Assembly: GCF_003951285.1 (NCBI RefSeq)
Contig: NZ_RXFQ01000017.1
Location: 84,008-148,007 of the forward strand
Reading direction: 5' to 3'
From: Variovorax beijingensis
GTDB lineage: Bacteria > Pseudomonadota > Gammaproteobacteria > Burkholderiales > Burkholderiaceae_C
DNA: 64,000 nt
Shown here: in pieces, positions 36,886 to 48,018 of the stretch
Numbering within the stretch: position 1 is the first letter of the stretch
Layout: each line of letters starts with the position of its first letter
Notes under the pieces: model-generated
Told to the model about the DNA's origin: nothing
Seen by the model: only the letters and a program-made list of their open reading frames with translations
Database searches by the model: none
Program-made: the position numbers and the translations under genes

Positions 36886-38114
36886 CAAACGACCTGGCCC
36901 AACTTGAAGATCGGCAGGTACATCGACACCACGATGCCGCCGATGATCACGCCCAGGAACACGATGATGATGGGCTCCATCAGGCTCGAGAGGCCGGCGA
37001 CCATGTCGTCCACCTCGGACTCGTAGAAGTCGGCGGCCTTGCCGAGCATGTGGTCGATGGAACCGGACTCCTCGCCGATGGCCGTCATCTGGATCACCAT
37101 CGAGGGGAACAGGTTGACGTTGGTCATGGCCGTCGTGAGGCTGGTGCCGGTGGAGACTTCCTGCTGGATCTTGGCCGTGGCGTCGCCATACACGGTGTTG
37201 CCCGAGGCGCCGCCCACCGAGTCGAGCGCTTCGACCAGCGGAACGCCGGCCGCGAACATGGTGGCAAGGGTGCGGGTCCAGCGGGCCACGCACGATTTCT
37301 CGATCAGCGTGCCGAAGATCGGCACGCGCAGCAGCGCGCGGTCCATGACCCGCTGCACGCGTTCGTTGCGCTTCCAGGCCTGCAGGAAAAAGTAGGTGCC
37401 GCCGCCGATCACGCCGAAGATCAGCCACCAGTAGGAGACGAAGAATTCGCTCATGGCCATCACGAACAGCGTGGGCGCGGGCAGGTCCGCGCCGAACGAG
37501 GTGAACACCTGCTTGAAGGCCGGAATCACGAAGATCATGATGATGGCCACCACCACGAACGCGACCACCACCACGGAGGTGGGATACATCAGCGCCGACT
37601 TGATCTTCGACTTGATGGCCTCGGTCTTCTCCATGTAGGTGGCCAGCCGGTCCAGCAGGTCTTCCAGGATACCGGCCGCTTCGCCGGCTTCCACCAGGTT
37701 GCAGTAGAGGTTGTCGAAATACTTCGGAAACTTGCGGAAGGCCGCCGACAGCGAGGTGCCGGTCTCCACGTCGCTGCGGATGTCGTTGAGCAGCTTGGCC
37801 ACGCTCGGGTTGGCATTGCCGCGGCCCACGATGTCGAAGGACTGCAGCAGCGGCACGCCAGCCTTCATCATGGTGGCCAGCTGGCGCGTGAAAATCGCGA
37901 TGTCCTTGGGCTTGATGGACTTGCCCGAGCGCATGCGGCGCTTCTTGATCTTGGACGCCAGAACCCCCTGGCGCCGCAGGGCGGCCTGCACCTGGTTCTC
38001 GCCGGCGGCCCGGAGCTCGCCGCGCACCAGCTTGCCGTTGCGGTCCTTGCCCTCCCACTCGTAGACAGATTCCTTGAGCGTGTTCGAGGTGCGGGGGGAT
38101 GCCACTGTTGCCAT
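36885..38114 (-). CDS. pilC: type IV pilus inner-membrane platform protein PilC
   Basis: A 409-residue protein with two GspF-type domains. The first holds FTRQLATMMKAGVPLLQSFDIV, the second WTRTLATMFAAGVPLVEALDSV, each with the T-x-L-A-x(2)-x-A-G-V-P pattern. Three transmembrane helices lie at about 175-200, 225-245 and at the C-terminus (IIIVFLGVIIGGIVVSMYL). It anchors the pilus assembly ATPase. It is 29 bp after pilB. Confidence 0.97.
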   Translation of the reverse strand: MATVASPRTSNTLKESVYEWEGKDRNGKLVRGELRAAGENQVQAALRRQGVLASKIKKRRMRSGKSIKPKDIAIFTRQLATMMKAGVPLLQSFDIVGRGNANPSVAKLLNDIRSDVETGTSLSAAFRKFPKYFDNLYCNLVEAGEAAGILEDLLDRLATYMEKTEAIKSKIKSALMYPTSVVVVAFVVVAIIMIFVIPAFKQVFTSFGADLPAPTLFVMAMSEFFVSYWWLIFGVIGGGTYFFLQAWKRNERVQRVMDRALLRVPIFGTLIEKSCVARWTRTLATMFAAGVPLVEALDSVGGASGNTVYGDATAKIQQEVSTGTSLTTAMTNVNLFPSMVIQMTAIGEESGSIDHMLGKAADFYESEVDDMVAGLSSLMEPIIIVFLGVIIGGIVVSMYLPIFKLGQVV

Positions 38115-38143
38115 TCGATCTCCGATTTCTTGCAGTGTGTTCG

Positions 38144-39877
38144 TTATTCGTTGGTGACCGCCACCACTTCTTCGAGTGAGGTGAGCCCTTGCATGACTTT
38201 TCGCAGTCCCGACTGGCGCAGCGAGCGCACGCCCTCGGCCTCGGACTGGCGCGCGATGTCCTGTGCGCTGCCGTCGCGCAGGATGATGGCCTGGATGGCA
38301 TCCGAGATCGGCATCACCTGGTAGATGCCGACCCGGCCCTTGTAGCCGTTGCTGCACGCCGCGCAGCCGACCGGCCGATAGGGCTTCCAGGTACCGTCGA
38401 GCTGTTCTTCCCTGAAGCCCGCGTCGAGCAGCGCCTGGCGCGGCACGTCGGCCGGCGCACGGCACATGTGGCACAGGCGCCGAGCGAGCCGCTGCGCGGT
38501 GATGAGGATCACGCTGGAGGCGATGTTGAACGGCGCAATGCCCATGTTCCGCATGCGCGTGAGCGTGGTCGGCGCGTCGTTGGTGTGCAACGTCGAGAGC
38601 ACCAGGTGGCCCGTTTGCGCGGCCTTGATCGAGATGTCGGCGGTTTCGAGGTCGCGGATTTCGCCGACCATGATGATGTCGGGATCCTGCCGCAGGAAGG
38701 CGCGCAGCGCCGCCGCGAAGGTGAGTCCGGCGCGCTCGTTGACGTTCACCTGGTTCACGCCCGGCAGGTTGATTTCGGAAGGGTCTTCCGCCGTTGCGAT
38801 GTTGACGCCGGGCTGGTTCAGCAGGTTCAGGCAGGTGTAGAGCGACACCGTCTTGCCCGAACCCGTCGGGCCCGTCACCAGCACCATGCCGTAGGGGCGG
38901 CTGATCGCATGCAGCAGGCGCTCCTTTTCGTCGGCGTCGTAGCCCAGGGCGTCGATGCCCAGGCGCGCGCTGCTCGGGTCCAGGATACGGATCACGATCT
39001 TCTCGCCGAACAGCGTGGGCAGCGTGCTGACGCGAAAGTCGATGACACGGTCGGGCCCGATCTTGAGCTTCATGCGGCCGTCCTGCGGCACGCGCTTCTC
39101 GGAAATGTCGAGCCGTGAAATGACCTTGATGCGCGAGGCCAGCTTGTCCTTGATGAGCGTGGGCGGGCTCGCGATCTCGCGCAGCTCGCCGTCGATGCGA
39201 AAGCGCACCCGGTAGTTGTGCTCGTAGGGCTCGAAGTGGATGTCCGAGGCCCGCATGCTGACGCCGTCCAGCAGCATCTTGTGCAGGAAGCGTACGACCG
39301 GCGCGTCCTCGACCTCGGCGATGGCCTGTTCGTTGGCATCGCCCGAAGTGTCTGCCGTGACGTCGTCGAACTCGAACTCGGCGCCGACGATGCTGTTGAT
39401 GGTTTCCGCCGCGCTGACCGCGGCGGCTTCGATCATGCGCGAGAGCTTGTCGTATTCGGCGATGACCCAGTCCACGCCCATCTGGGAGGCGAACTTGATC
39501 TTTTCCACCGCCTGCTGATCCGAGGGGTCGGCCGTTGCAACGATGAGACGGTTGTTGCGCTTGCTGAGAACCACGATCCGGTAGGCGTGGCACAGCTTCG
39601 GGTCGAGCAGGTCCTTGGGCAGGCGCTGGTGGTCGATGGCGTCCAGGTCCAGCAGCGGCGCGCCGAAGGCGCTGGACAGCGTGTGGGCAAGGTCGGCGGC
39701 CGAGACGGCGCCGCTGCCGGTCAGCTCGGCAATGAAGCTGGTACGGCCGTTCAGCGACTTTTGATAGATGTCTTCCGCGGTCTTCGCAGGAAGCTTGCCG
39801 GCCGACACCAAGGCACGCGCAAGGCCCGGGAGGGCGATTTGCGTGTTTTCTTTAACAGGAAGTTCGGCAGCAGCCAT
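38144..39877 (-). CDS. pilB: type IV pilus assembly ATPase PilB
   Basis: A 577-residue GspE/PilB ATPase. The N-terminal MshEN-like domain is followed by Walker A VTGPTGSGKTVSL (about residue 335), the Asp box and MVGEIRDLETADISIKAAQTGH, which is Walker B with the His box. A zinc site CHMC...CAACSNGYKG lies near the C-terminus. It powers pilin polymerisation. It begins the minus-strand operon running through pilC, pilD, coaE, the acylation pair, zapD and yacG. Confidence 0.97.
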   Translation of the reverse strand: MAAAELPVKENTQIALPGLARALVSAGKLPAKTAEDIYQKSLNGRTSFIAELTGSGAVSAADLAHTLSSAFGAPLLDLDAIDHQRLPKDLLDPKLCHAYRIVVLSKRNNRLIVATADPSDQQAVEKIKFASQMGVDWVIAEYDKLSRMIEAAAVSAAETINSIVGAEFEFDDVTADTSGDANEQAIAEVEDAPVVRFLHKMLLDGVSMRASDIHFEPYEHNYRVRFRIDGELREIASPPTLIKDKLASRIKVISRLDISEKRVPQDGRMKLKIGPDRVIDFRVSTLPTLFGEKIVIRILDPSSARLGIDALGYDADEKERLLHAISRPYGMVLVTGPTGSGKTVSLYTCLNLLNQPGVNIATAEDPSEINLPGVNQVNVNERAGLTFAAALRAFLRQDPDIIMVGEIRDLETADISIKAAQTGHLVLSTLHTNDAPTTLTRMRNMGIAPFNIASSVILITAQRLARRLCHMCRAPADVPRQALLDAGFREEQLDGTWKPYRPVGCAACSNGYKGRVGIYQVMPISDAIQAIILRDGSAQDIARQSEAEGVRSLRQSGLRKVMQGLTSLEEVVAVTNE

Positions 39878-39990
39878 TCAGCGAATTGCAAGAGATGTGA
39901 AAAAGTGCTTCACGATCATCGCTGAACGACCCGTCCCTGTAAATCGCTACGCAGCAACAGGCACGGGCATTATTTGTGCCAGCCAAAGGC

Positions 39991-40067
39991 TGGTCGGGGT
40001 GAGAGGATTCGAACCTCCGGCCTCTACGTCCCGAACGTAGCGCTCTACCAGGCTAAGCTACACCCCG
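39991..40067 (-). tRNA. tRNA-Pro (anticodon CGG)
   Basis: A 77-nt cloverleaf on minus. Acceptor CGGGGTG pairs with CACCCCG, the discriminator is A and CCA is encoded at the 3' end. The anticodon stem CTACG/CGTAG encloses loop TTCGGGA, so the anticodon is CGG (codon CCG, Pro). The T-arm contains GGTTCGAATCC. It lies between pilB and ispB. Confidence 0.97.
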
Positions 40068-40116
40068 ATTGGTTGCAAAAAAAGAGAAGTCGTCCTTGCC
40101 AACTCTTGTGAGGTGT

Positions 40117-41154
40117 TCAGGCACGTCGCTCAAGCAACTGAGCCGCCAATTGTAGCAAACCGTCGGCATGCAAATTGGACGGAAAGTCGCGCAATGCATG
40201 AATCGCGCGTTTTGCCTCGTCGGCTGCGGCGGCGCGCGAGGCTTCCAGGGCGCCGGTGGCGTGGACGATTTCGACGATCTTGCCCAGCTGGGCGGTGTCG
40301 CCGGCCTCGATGGCCGCACGCACCAGCGTCGCCTGTGCAGGGCTGCCGCGCCGCATGGCGAAGATCAGCGGCAGCGTCGTCTTGCCTTCGCGCAGGTCGT
40401 CGCCCACGTTCTTTCCCGTTTCGTGTGCGTCGCCGGCGTAGTCGAGCACGTCGTCGATCACCTGGAAGGCCGTGCCCAGGGCCTGGCCGTAGGTGGCGCA
40501 GGCTTCCTCGACTTCGGGCGTGGCGCCCGCCAGCACGGCGGCGAGCCGTGTGCTGGCCTCGAAAAGCTTGGCGGTCTTGGAGCGGATCACGCGCAGGTAG
40601 GCGGATTCGTCCAGCGTCGCGTCATGCATGTTCATCAGCTGTAGCACTTCGCCTTCCGCGATCACGTTGGTCGCCTCGGCCAGAATCTGCATGACGCGCA
40701 TGTTGTTTGCATCCAACATCATCTGGAAGGCGCGCGAATAGAGGAAGTCGCCGACCAGCACGCTGGCCGGGTTGCCGAACGATTCGTTGGCCGTCGGGCG
40801 CCCGCGCCGCAGGGTCGATTCGTCGACGACGTCGTCGTGCAGCAGTGTGGCCGTATGGATGAATTCCACCACCGCCGCCAGGTTGAAGCGCTGCTCGCCC
40901 GTGTAGCCGAGCGCGCCCGACATGAGCAGCAGCAGCGCCGGCCGCAGGCGTTTGCCGCCGGCGGAGATGATGTACTTCGACACTTGGCTGACCAGGGGCA
41001 CGCCCGTGTCGAGGCGCTGCGCGATCACACGGTCGACTTCGACCATGTCGCCGGCGATCAAATCCAGCACGGTGGCGGTGGGGGAGGTATCGGCGGCGTG
41101 AACTGGCAAGGCGTTTGCGCGCAGCGCGTCTGAATGCGAAAGTGACAGCGGCAC
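40117..41154 (-). CDS. ispB: polyprenyl (octaprenyl-type) diphosphate synthase
   Basis: A 345-residue trans-prenyltransferase. FARM motif LLHDDVVDES and SARM motif QVIDDVLDYAGD, both D-D-x(2)-D, are intact; GGKRLRPALLLL binds substrate phosphate, and AEGEVLQLMN is typical of IspB. It builds the long side chain of ubiquinone. The start is a GTG at 41154 without a clear Shine-Dalgarno; family comparison supports about 20 residues before the conserved AGDMVEV part. It is divergent from rplU. Confidence 0.95.
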   Translation of the reverse strand: MPLSLSHSDALRANALPVHAADTSPTATVLDLIAGDMVEVDRVIAQRLDTGVPLVSQVSKYIISAGGKRLRPALLLLMSGALGYTGEQRFNLAAVVEFIHTATLLHDDVVDESTLRRGRPTANESFGNPASVLVGDFLYSRAFQMMLDANNMRVMQILAEATNVIAEGEVLQLMNMHDATLDESAYLRVIRSKTAKLFEASTRLAAVLAGATPEVEEACATYGQALGTAFQVIDDVLDYAGDAHETGKNVGDDLREGKTTLPLIFAMRRGSPAQATLVRAAIEAGDTAQLGKIVEIVHATGALEASRAAAADEAKRAIHALRDFPSNLHADGLLQLAAQLLERRA

Positions 41155-41220
41155 AAGGCCGGAAGGCGCAGATTATAGGGAGGAGCGCGCGCCGCCCCGG
41201 CGACCCTCCGGCTCAAACCA

Positions 41221-41248
41221 TGTTAGCGCGTGCAAACCGTGCTAGAAT
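41221..41248 (+). promoter_or_regulatory. putative sigma-70 promoter for rplU-rpmA
   Basis: TGTTAG (41221-41226) and TAGAAT (41243-41248) are separated by 16 bp and lie about 50 bp before the rplU ATG. The -10 match is good and the -35 match weak. It lies in the 143-bp gap between divergent ispB and rplU, the expected place for the ribosomal-protein promoter. Confidence 0.4.
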
Positions 41249-41297
41249 CTTGGGCTCTGCGGAATTCGCCGTAGAGCTCATTCCTTAAGAGGTTCAC

Positions 41298-41609
41298 ATG
41301 TACGCGGTCATAAAAACCGGCGGCAAGCAGTATCGCGTTGCTTCCGGCGAAAAAATTAAAGTAGAACAGATTGCTGCGGATGTAGGCCAGGAAATCGTGA
41401 TCGATCAGGTTCTTGCAGTCGGCAACGGCAGCGAAATCAAGATCGGTACGCCCCTGGTGTCCGGCGCAACGGTGACAGTCACGGTACTGTCGCACGGCAA
41501 GCACGACAAGGTCGGCATCTTCAAGATGCGCCGTCGCAAGCACTATCAGAAACGTCAAGGCCATCGCCAGCAGTTCACCGAACTGCAAATCGGCGCGATC
41601 GCCGGCTAA
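41298..41609 (+). CDS. rplU: 50S ribosomal protein L21
   Basis: A 103-residue ribosomal protein starting MYAVIKTGGKQYRVASGEKI, with MRRRKHYQKRQGHRQQFTELQI at the C-terminus, the rRNA-binding signature of L21. A good AAGAGGT sequence lies upstream. It begins the rplU-rpmA-obgE-proB order common in bacteria. Confidence 0.99.
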   Translation: MYAVIKTGGKQYRVASGEKIKVEQIAADVGQEIVIDQVLAVGNGSEIKIGTPLVSGATVTVTVLSHGKHDKVGIFKMRRRKHYQKRQGHRQQFTELQIGAIAG

Positions 41610-41621
41610 GGAGCAAATTCC

Positions 41622-41879
41622 ATGGCACAGAAAAAAGGCGGCGGCTCAACGCGAAACGGGCGCGATTCCAAGCCCAAGATGCTCGGTGTGAAGGCCTTCG
41701 GCGGCGAACTGATCAGCGCAGGCTCGATCATCGTGCGCCAGCGCGGCACCCAGTTCCATCCCGGCGTGAACGTCGGCGTGGGCAAGGACCACACGCTGTT
41801 CGCACTGGTGGACGGCCACGTGTCGTTCGGCGTCAAGGGCGCACTGAACAAGCACATGGTCAACGTGACCCCGGCATAA
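41622..41879 (+). CDS. rpmA: 50S ribosomal protein L27
   Basis: An 85-residue protein starting MAQKKGGGSTRNGRDSKPKM, with GSIIVRQRGTQFHPGVNVG, both standard L27. The flexible N-terminus reaches the peptidyl transferase centre. It is 12 bp after rplU. Confidence 0.99.
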   Translation: MAQKKGGGSTRNGRDSKPKMLGVKAFGGELISAGSIIVRQRGTQFHPGVNVGVGKDHTLFALVDGHVSFGVKGALNKHMVNVTPA

Positions 41880-41902
41880 GCCCGAGTCACTTCGATCAGC
41901 TC

Positions 41903-41926
41903 GAAGCCCCGCTTTGTCGGGGCTTC
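41903..41926 (+). terminator. hairpin between rpmA and obgE
   Basis: A perfect 9-bp stem GAAGCCCCG / CGGGGCTTC with a 6-nt loop CTTTGT, followed by TTCATTTG. It begins 24 bp after the rpmA stop and ends 23 bp before the obgE start, so it probably terminates or attenuates transcription between the ribosomal-protein genes and obgE. Confidence 0.75.
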
Positions 41927-41949
41927 TTCATTTGTACACTGGATACCCC

Positions 41950-43035
41950 ATGAAGTTCGTCGACGAAGCCTTCATCGACATCGCCGCAGGCGATGGCGGC
42001 AACGGCTGCGTGTCGTTCCGTCATGAAAAATACAAGGAATTCGGCGGCCCCAACGGCGGCGACGGCGGCCGCGGCGGCCATGTCTACGCGGTGGCCGATT
42101 CCAACCTCAACACCCTGGTCGACTTCCGCTATTCGCGCCGCCACGAGGCCAGGCGCGGCGAGCACGGCATGGGCTCCGACATGTTCGGCGCCGCGGGCGA
42201 CGACATCCTCCTCAAGATGCCCGTCGGCACCATCATCAGCGACGCCGAAACCGGCGAAGTGCTGTACGAGCTGCTGAAGGAAGGCGAGGTCGTCACCATC
42301 GCCAAGGGCGGCGACGGCGGCTTCGGCAACATGCGCTTCAAGAGCGCCATCAATCGCGCCCCGCGCCAGAAGACCCCGGGCTGGCCGGGCGAGAAGAAGA
42401 GCCTCAAGCTCGAGCTCAAGGTGCTTGCCGACGTCGGCCTGCTCGGCATGCCGAATGCGGGCAAGTCGACCCTGATCAGCGCCATCTCGAACGCGCGCCC
42501 GCGCATCGCCGACTATCCCTTCACCACGCTGCACCCGAACCTCGGTGTCGTGCGCGTCGGCCCGGAGCAGAGCTTCGTGGTGGCCGACCTGCCCGGGCTG
42601 ATCGAAGGCGCATCCGAAGGCGCGGGCCTCGGCCACCTGTTCCTGCGCCACCTGCAGCGCACGCGGCTCTTGCTGCACGTGATCGACATGGCGCCGTTCG
42701 ACGATGCTGTCGATCCGGTCGCCCAGGCCAAGGCCATCGTGGGCGAACTCAAGAAGTACGACGCCGCGCTCTATGAAAAGCCGCGCTGGCTGGTGCTCAA
42801 CAAGCTCGACATGGTGCCGGCGGACGAGCGCGCCGCACGCGTGAAGGACTTCGTCAAGCGCTTGCGCTTCAAGGGCCCGGTGTTCGAGATCTCTGCGCTC
42901 ACGCGCGAGGGCTGCGAGCACCTGGTGCAGGCCGTGTACCAGCAGGTCAAGGCGCAGCAGGCGGCGGAACACGTGCCGGTCGAGGTCGACCCGCGCTTCG
43001 TCGAGCTGCCGCCCGATACTTCTTCCTCCTCCTGA
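41950..43035 (+). CDS. obgE: ribosome-associated GTPase Obg
   Basis: A 361-residue GTPase. The Gly-rich N-terminal Obg fold starts MKFVDEAFIDIAAGDGGNGC, with PNGGDGGRGGHVYA; the G domain has P-loop GMPNAGKSTLI, DLPGLIEGAS and the NKLD (LVLNKLDMV) motif. The C-terminus is short, ending in a Ser-rich tail. It takes part in 50S assembly and stress control. The ATG at 41950 is fixed by the family N-terminus. Confidence 0.98.
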   Translation: MKFVDEAFIDIAAGDGGNGCVSFRHEKYKEFGGPNGGDGGRGGHVYAVADSNLNTLVDFRYSRRHEARRGEHGMGSDMFGAAGDDILLKMPVGTIISDAETGEVLYELLKEGEVVTIAKGGDGGFGNMRFKSAINRAPRQKTPGWPGEKKSLKLELKVLADVGLLGMPNAGKSTLISAISNARPRIADYPFTTLHPNLGVVRVGPEQSFVVADLPGLIEGASEGAGLGHLFLRHLQRTRLLLHVIDMAPFDDAVDPVAQAKAIVGELKKYDAALYEKPRWLVLNKLDMVPADERAARVKDFVKRLRFKGPVFEISALTREGCEHLVQAVYQQVKAQQAAEHVPVEVDPRFVELPPDTSSSS

Positions 43036-43073
43036 CGCTCCGCACGCCGCATTCACGACCGCCACGCCCCCCC

Positions 43074-44213
43074 ATGACCTCGAACTCCGGATCCACTGCC
43101 TTGCGGGATGCCCGCCGTATCGTCGTCAAGGTGGGCTCCAGCCTCGTGACCAACGAGGGGCGCGGTCTCGACGAGGCGGCCATCGGCGAATGGTGCCGGC
43201 AGCTGGCGGTGCTGGTGCAGGGCGGGCGCGAGGTCGTGATGGTGTCCAGCGGCGCCATTGCCGAAGGCATGAAGCGCCTGGGCTGGCGCACGCGGCCGCA
43301 CGAGGTGCATGAACTCCAGGCCGCCGCGGCCGTCGGGCAGATGGGCCTGGCCCAGATGTACGAGACCAAGCTGCGCGAGAACCAGATCGGCAGCGCCCAG
43401 GTGCTGCTCACCCATGCCGACCTGGCCGACCGCGAGCGTTACCTCAATGCGCGCTCGACCCTCGTCACGCTGCTCGGGCTGGGCGTGGTGCCGGTCATCA
43501 ACGAGAACGATACGGTCGTCAACGACGAGATCAAGTTCGGGGACAACGACACGCTGGGCGCGCTGGTGGCCAACCTGGTCGAAGCCGATGCGCTGGTGAT
43601 CCTCACGGACCAGAAGGGCCTCTACACGGCCGACCCGCGCAAGGACCCGGACGCGAAGTTCGTGCACGAGGCGGCGGCCGGTGACCCGGCGCTCGAAGCG
43701 ATGGCGGGCGGGGCGGGCTCCAGCCTGGGCCGCGGCGGGATGATCACCAAGATCCTTGCTGCCAAGCGCGCCGCCGGCTCGGGCGCCTCTACCGTGATCG
43801 CCTGGGGCCGCGAGCCCGACGCCCTGCTGCGCCTCGTGCACGGTGAATCCATCGGCACGCTGCTGGTGGCGCAGACGGCCAAGCACCAGGCGCGCAAGCG
43901 CTGGATGGCGGACCACCTGCAGCTGCGCGGCGCGGTCACCGTCGATGCCGGCGCGGCCGCCAAGGTGCGTGCCGAGGGCAAGAGCCTGCTGCCGATCGGC
44001 ATGACCGGTGTCTCGGGCGAGTTTTCGCGCGGCGACGTGATCGCCGTGCGCGACGCCGACGGCGTGGAACTCGCCCGCGGCCTGGCCAACTATTCGAGCG
44101 TCGAGGCCCGGCTGCTGTGCCGCAAGCCCTCGGCGGAGTTCGAGCGGCTGCTGGGCTATGTGGCGGAGCCGGAAATGGTCCACCGCGACAACATGGTGCT
44201 GATGCGCGGCTGA
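43074..44213 (+). CDS. proB: glutamate 5-kinase
   Basis: A 379-residue proline-pathway enzyme. The amino-acid-kinase part starts RRIVVKVGSSLVTN, with MVSSGAIAEGMKRLGW and NENDTVVNDEIKFGDNDTLGA for glutamate and ATP binding. A C-terminal PUA domain (about residues 285-375) has GAVTVDAGAAAKVR. The first part of the order, obgE-proB, is typical. It is followed by a hairpin. Confidence 0.98.
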   Translation: MTSNSGSTALRDARRIVVKVGSSLVTNEGRGLDEAAIGEWCRQLAVLVQGGREVVMVSSGAIAEGMKRLGWRTRPHEVHELQAAAAVGQMGLAQMYETKLRENQIGSAQVLLTHADLADRERYLNARSTLVTLLGLGVVPVINENDTVVNDEIKFGDNDTLGALVANLVEADALVILTDQKGLYTADPRKDPDAKFVHEAAAGDPALEAMAGGAGSSLGRGGMITKILAAKRAAGSGASTVIAWGREPDALLRLVHGESIGTLLVAQTAKHQARKRWMADHLQLRGAVTVDAGAAAKVRAEGKSLLPIGMTGVSGEFSRGDVIAVRDADGVELARGLANYSSVEARLLCRKPSAEFERLLGYVAEPEMVHRDNMVLMRG

Positions 44214-44217
44214 TGAA

Positions 44218-44239
44218 GGCGGGGCGCCGGGGCCCCGCC
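44218..44239. terminator. bidirectional hairpin between proB and the CNP1-like gene
   Basis: An 8-bp stem GGCGGGGC / GCCCCGCC with loop GCCGGG, placed between the convergent proB and CNP1-like genes, begins 4 bp after the proB stop. There is no T-run on either side, but the position suits a shared terminator. Confidence 0.6.
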
Positions 44240-44250
44240 GGGTCACTTCA

Positions 44251-44847
44251 CTACTGCACTTCCCGCACCGGATTGCGCAGGTTCTGGACCATGTCCCCGA
44301 CCGAATTGCGCGGTGCATTGCCGCGGCACAGCGCCTGGCTCGACAGCGCCGAGGCGTAGCGCGAGTTCAGGTCGCTGATGCGCTTCCACTCCGGCGTCTT
44401 CGTTTCCTGCCAGGCGCCGTTGTTGTAGCGCGCGTAGCTCTTCATTTCCCCGGTCGAGCAGCGCACCCCTTCGTAGAATGCGTTGACGCCGCCGCCATCG
44501 CGGTTCTGCGCCACCACCACGTAGCGCACGATGCCGTCGCGGGTGATGGCAATGGTTTTCGGATCGACGCCGAACTTCAGGCTCATGTAGGGCGGCATCG
44601 AGATCGGTTCGAGGCGCTTTGCGTCGAAGGCGGGCGGGGGCGGAGCCTCGGTTTCCTTCCATTCGGCGTCGGTCTCGTAGCGCTTGGGCGCCGGCTGCAT
44701 GCCGGCCTGCGCCCAGTCGGGGTTGTCCGTGTCGTGCGTGCCCGATGCGCATCCGGCCAGCAGGGCCAGGCACGCGGCGAGCAGGGTGCCCTCAGCGCTG
44801 CGACGGAAGGAAGGGCGCTTTGTTGTGGGGAAGAGGGGAAGGGTCAT
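44251..44847 (-). CDS. CNP1-like family lipoprotein
   Basis: A 198-residue lipoprotein. After a basic start the lipobox LLAGC places Cys at about residue 33. The mature part has WKETEAPPPPAFDAKRLEPI, RDGIVRYVVVAQNRDGG and FYEGVRCSTGEMKSYARYN, which together match the CNP1-like (cryptic neisserial protein 1-like) family. The function is unknown. The start lies 55 bp inside the 3' end of rppH in a different frame. Confidence 0.82.
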   Translation of the reverse strand: MTLPLFPTTKRPSFRRSAEGTLLAACLALLAGCASGTHDTDNPDWAQAGMQPAPKRYETDAEWKETEAPPPPAFDAKRLEPISMPPYMSLKFGVDPKTIAITRDGIVRYVVVAQNRDGGGVNAFYEGVRCSTGEMKSYARYNNGAWQETKTPEWKRISDLNSRYASALSSQALCRGNAPRNSVGDMVQNLRNPVREVQ

Positions 44848-45463
44848 CGCTCGCAGAAGTAATGTCGGGATGCGGATCGAAACTGCCGCCGGGCGGCAGG
44901 TCCAGCCCCGCGGGCGCGCCGCCATCGGGCATGTGGCGCTCGAACTCACGGGCGCGCACATTGCTGCGCAGGAAGCGGTTGCGGAAATCCTGCCGCGGCA
45001 GGTAGCGAGCAAGCTCGGTCAGTGCCATCTCGTAGACGCCGCGTTTGAATTCGACGACCACATCGAGCGGCACCCAGTAGTCGTGCCATCGCCAGGCGTC
45101 GAATTCGGGGTGGTCGGTCGCGCGCAGGTTCAGATCCCAGTCGTGACCGATCAATTGCAGCAAATACCAGATTTGCTTCTGGCCCTTGTAGTGGCCCCGT
45201 GCGTCACGGCGAATGAACCGATCCGGCACCTCGTAGCGCAACCAGTCACGGGTACGGGCCACGATGCGCACGTGCTCCGGATGGAGTCCGACTTCCTCGT
45301 GCAGTTCCCGGAACATGGCTTGCTCGGGACTTTCGCCGCGGTCGATGCCGCCTTGCGGAAACTGCCAGGAATGCGTGCGTATGCGTTTGCCCCAGAAAAC
45401 CTGGTTTCTCTGGTTGAGCAGGATGATGCCGACGTTGGGCCTGAAGCCGTCCCGGTCGAGCAT
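44792..45463 (-). CDS. rppH: RNA pyrophosphohydrolase RppH
   Basis: A 223-residue Nudix protein. LDRDGFRPNVGIILLNQRNQVFWGKR is the RppH start, with Nudix box GGIDRGESPEQAMFRELHEEVGL exactly as in the family. It removes pyrophosphate from mRNA 5' ends and so starts decay. The C-terminal 50 residues are a variable proline- and Asp-rich tail, which overlaps the next gene by 56 bp. It is divergent from proS. Confidence 0.96.
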   Translation of the reverse strand: MLDRDGFRPNVGIILLNQRNQVFWGKRIRTHSWQFPQGGIDRGESPEQAMFRELHEEVGLHPEHVRIVARTRDWLRYEVPDRFIRRDARGHYKGQKQIWYLLQLIGHDWDLNLRATDHPEFDAWRWHDYWVPLDVVVEFKRGVYEMALTELARYLPRQDFRNRFLRSNVRAREFERHMPDGGAPAGLDLPPGGSFDPHPDITSASDDPSPLPHNKAPFLPSQR

Positions 45464-45609
45464 AATCAAACCCCAATTTTTGAACTGAGTCGATTATGCA
45501 TGCCGGGTTGCACACGGCAAGCGGCCAGTTCGAGGCCCGCGGGTTCCCGGAGGTCTCTCCGCCGGCATCCGTCTTCCCCACGATTTTTGAATCCACCAGC
45601 GCGATCCCG

Positions 45610-47351
<1,742 letters not shown>

Positions 47352-47355
<4 letters not shown>

Positions 47356-48011
47356 GTCTGGAGGGCGGCCTCTCGCGACGCCGGTGCCTGGTGGGCGGCG
47401 CCGCGGCGGCGGGCGCCCTGGCCGCGTTGTCGCTGCCGCAGGCCGCGCGCGCCGGCGCGCAGATCGAGGAGCCGCTGATCGATTCGGTGCGCACCGCGCT
47501 GAGTTCGGCCGTGCACAACAAGGCGCCGCCGGTGCCCGAGTTCTCGAACACCGAGGCCCGCCTGACCTACCTGCGCTGGCTGGGCGAAATGAGCGAACGC
47601 CTCAAGAAGAAGATTGCCGACTGGCCCACGCGCAAGGAATTCCTGCAGACCGTCTGGTATGAAGCCAAGCGCTCGGGCCTGGACGTGAGCCTGGTGCTCG
47701 GGCTGATCCAGGTCGAGAGCAACTTCCGCAAGTTCGCGGTGTCCAGCGCCGGTGCGCGCGGCTACATGCAGGTCATGCCGTTCTGGACCCGCGTGATCGG
47801 CGACAGCGACCCGGCCAAGCTGTTCCACATGCAGACCAATCTGCGTTTCGGCTGCGTGATCCTGCGCCACTACCTCGACCGCGAGAACGGCGACCTGTAC
47901 ATGACCCTCGGGCGCTACAACGGCAGCCGAGGCAAGGCGCCGTACCCCAACGCCGTGTTCGCGAACCAGCGCCTGTGGACCTTCGTGGACCGCGACCGCT
48001 CGGCCGCCTGA
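47352..48011 (+). CDS. lytic transglycosylase (SLT family), possible Tat substrate
   Basis: A 219-residue protein. The N-terminus holds SRRRCLVGG followed by a hydrophobic stretch ending ARA, a twin-arginine-type signal. The mature part is an SLT domain: LVLGLIQVESNFRKFAVS supplies the catalytic Glu, then SAGARGYMQVMPFW and NLRFGCVILRHYLDR, all motifs of the family. It cleaves peptidoglycan to anhydromuropeptides. It overlaps the proS stop (ATGA). Confidence 0.92.
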
Positions 48012-48018
48012 GGGCGAG

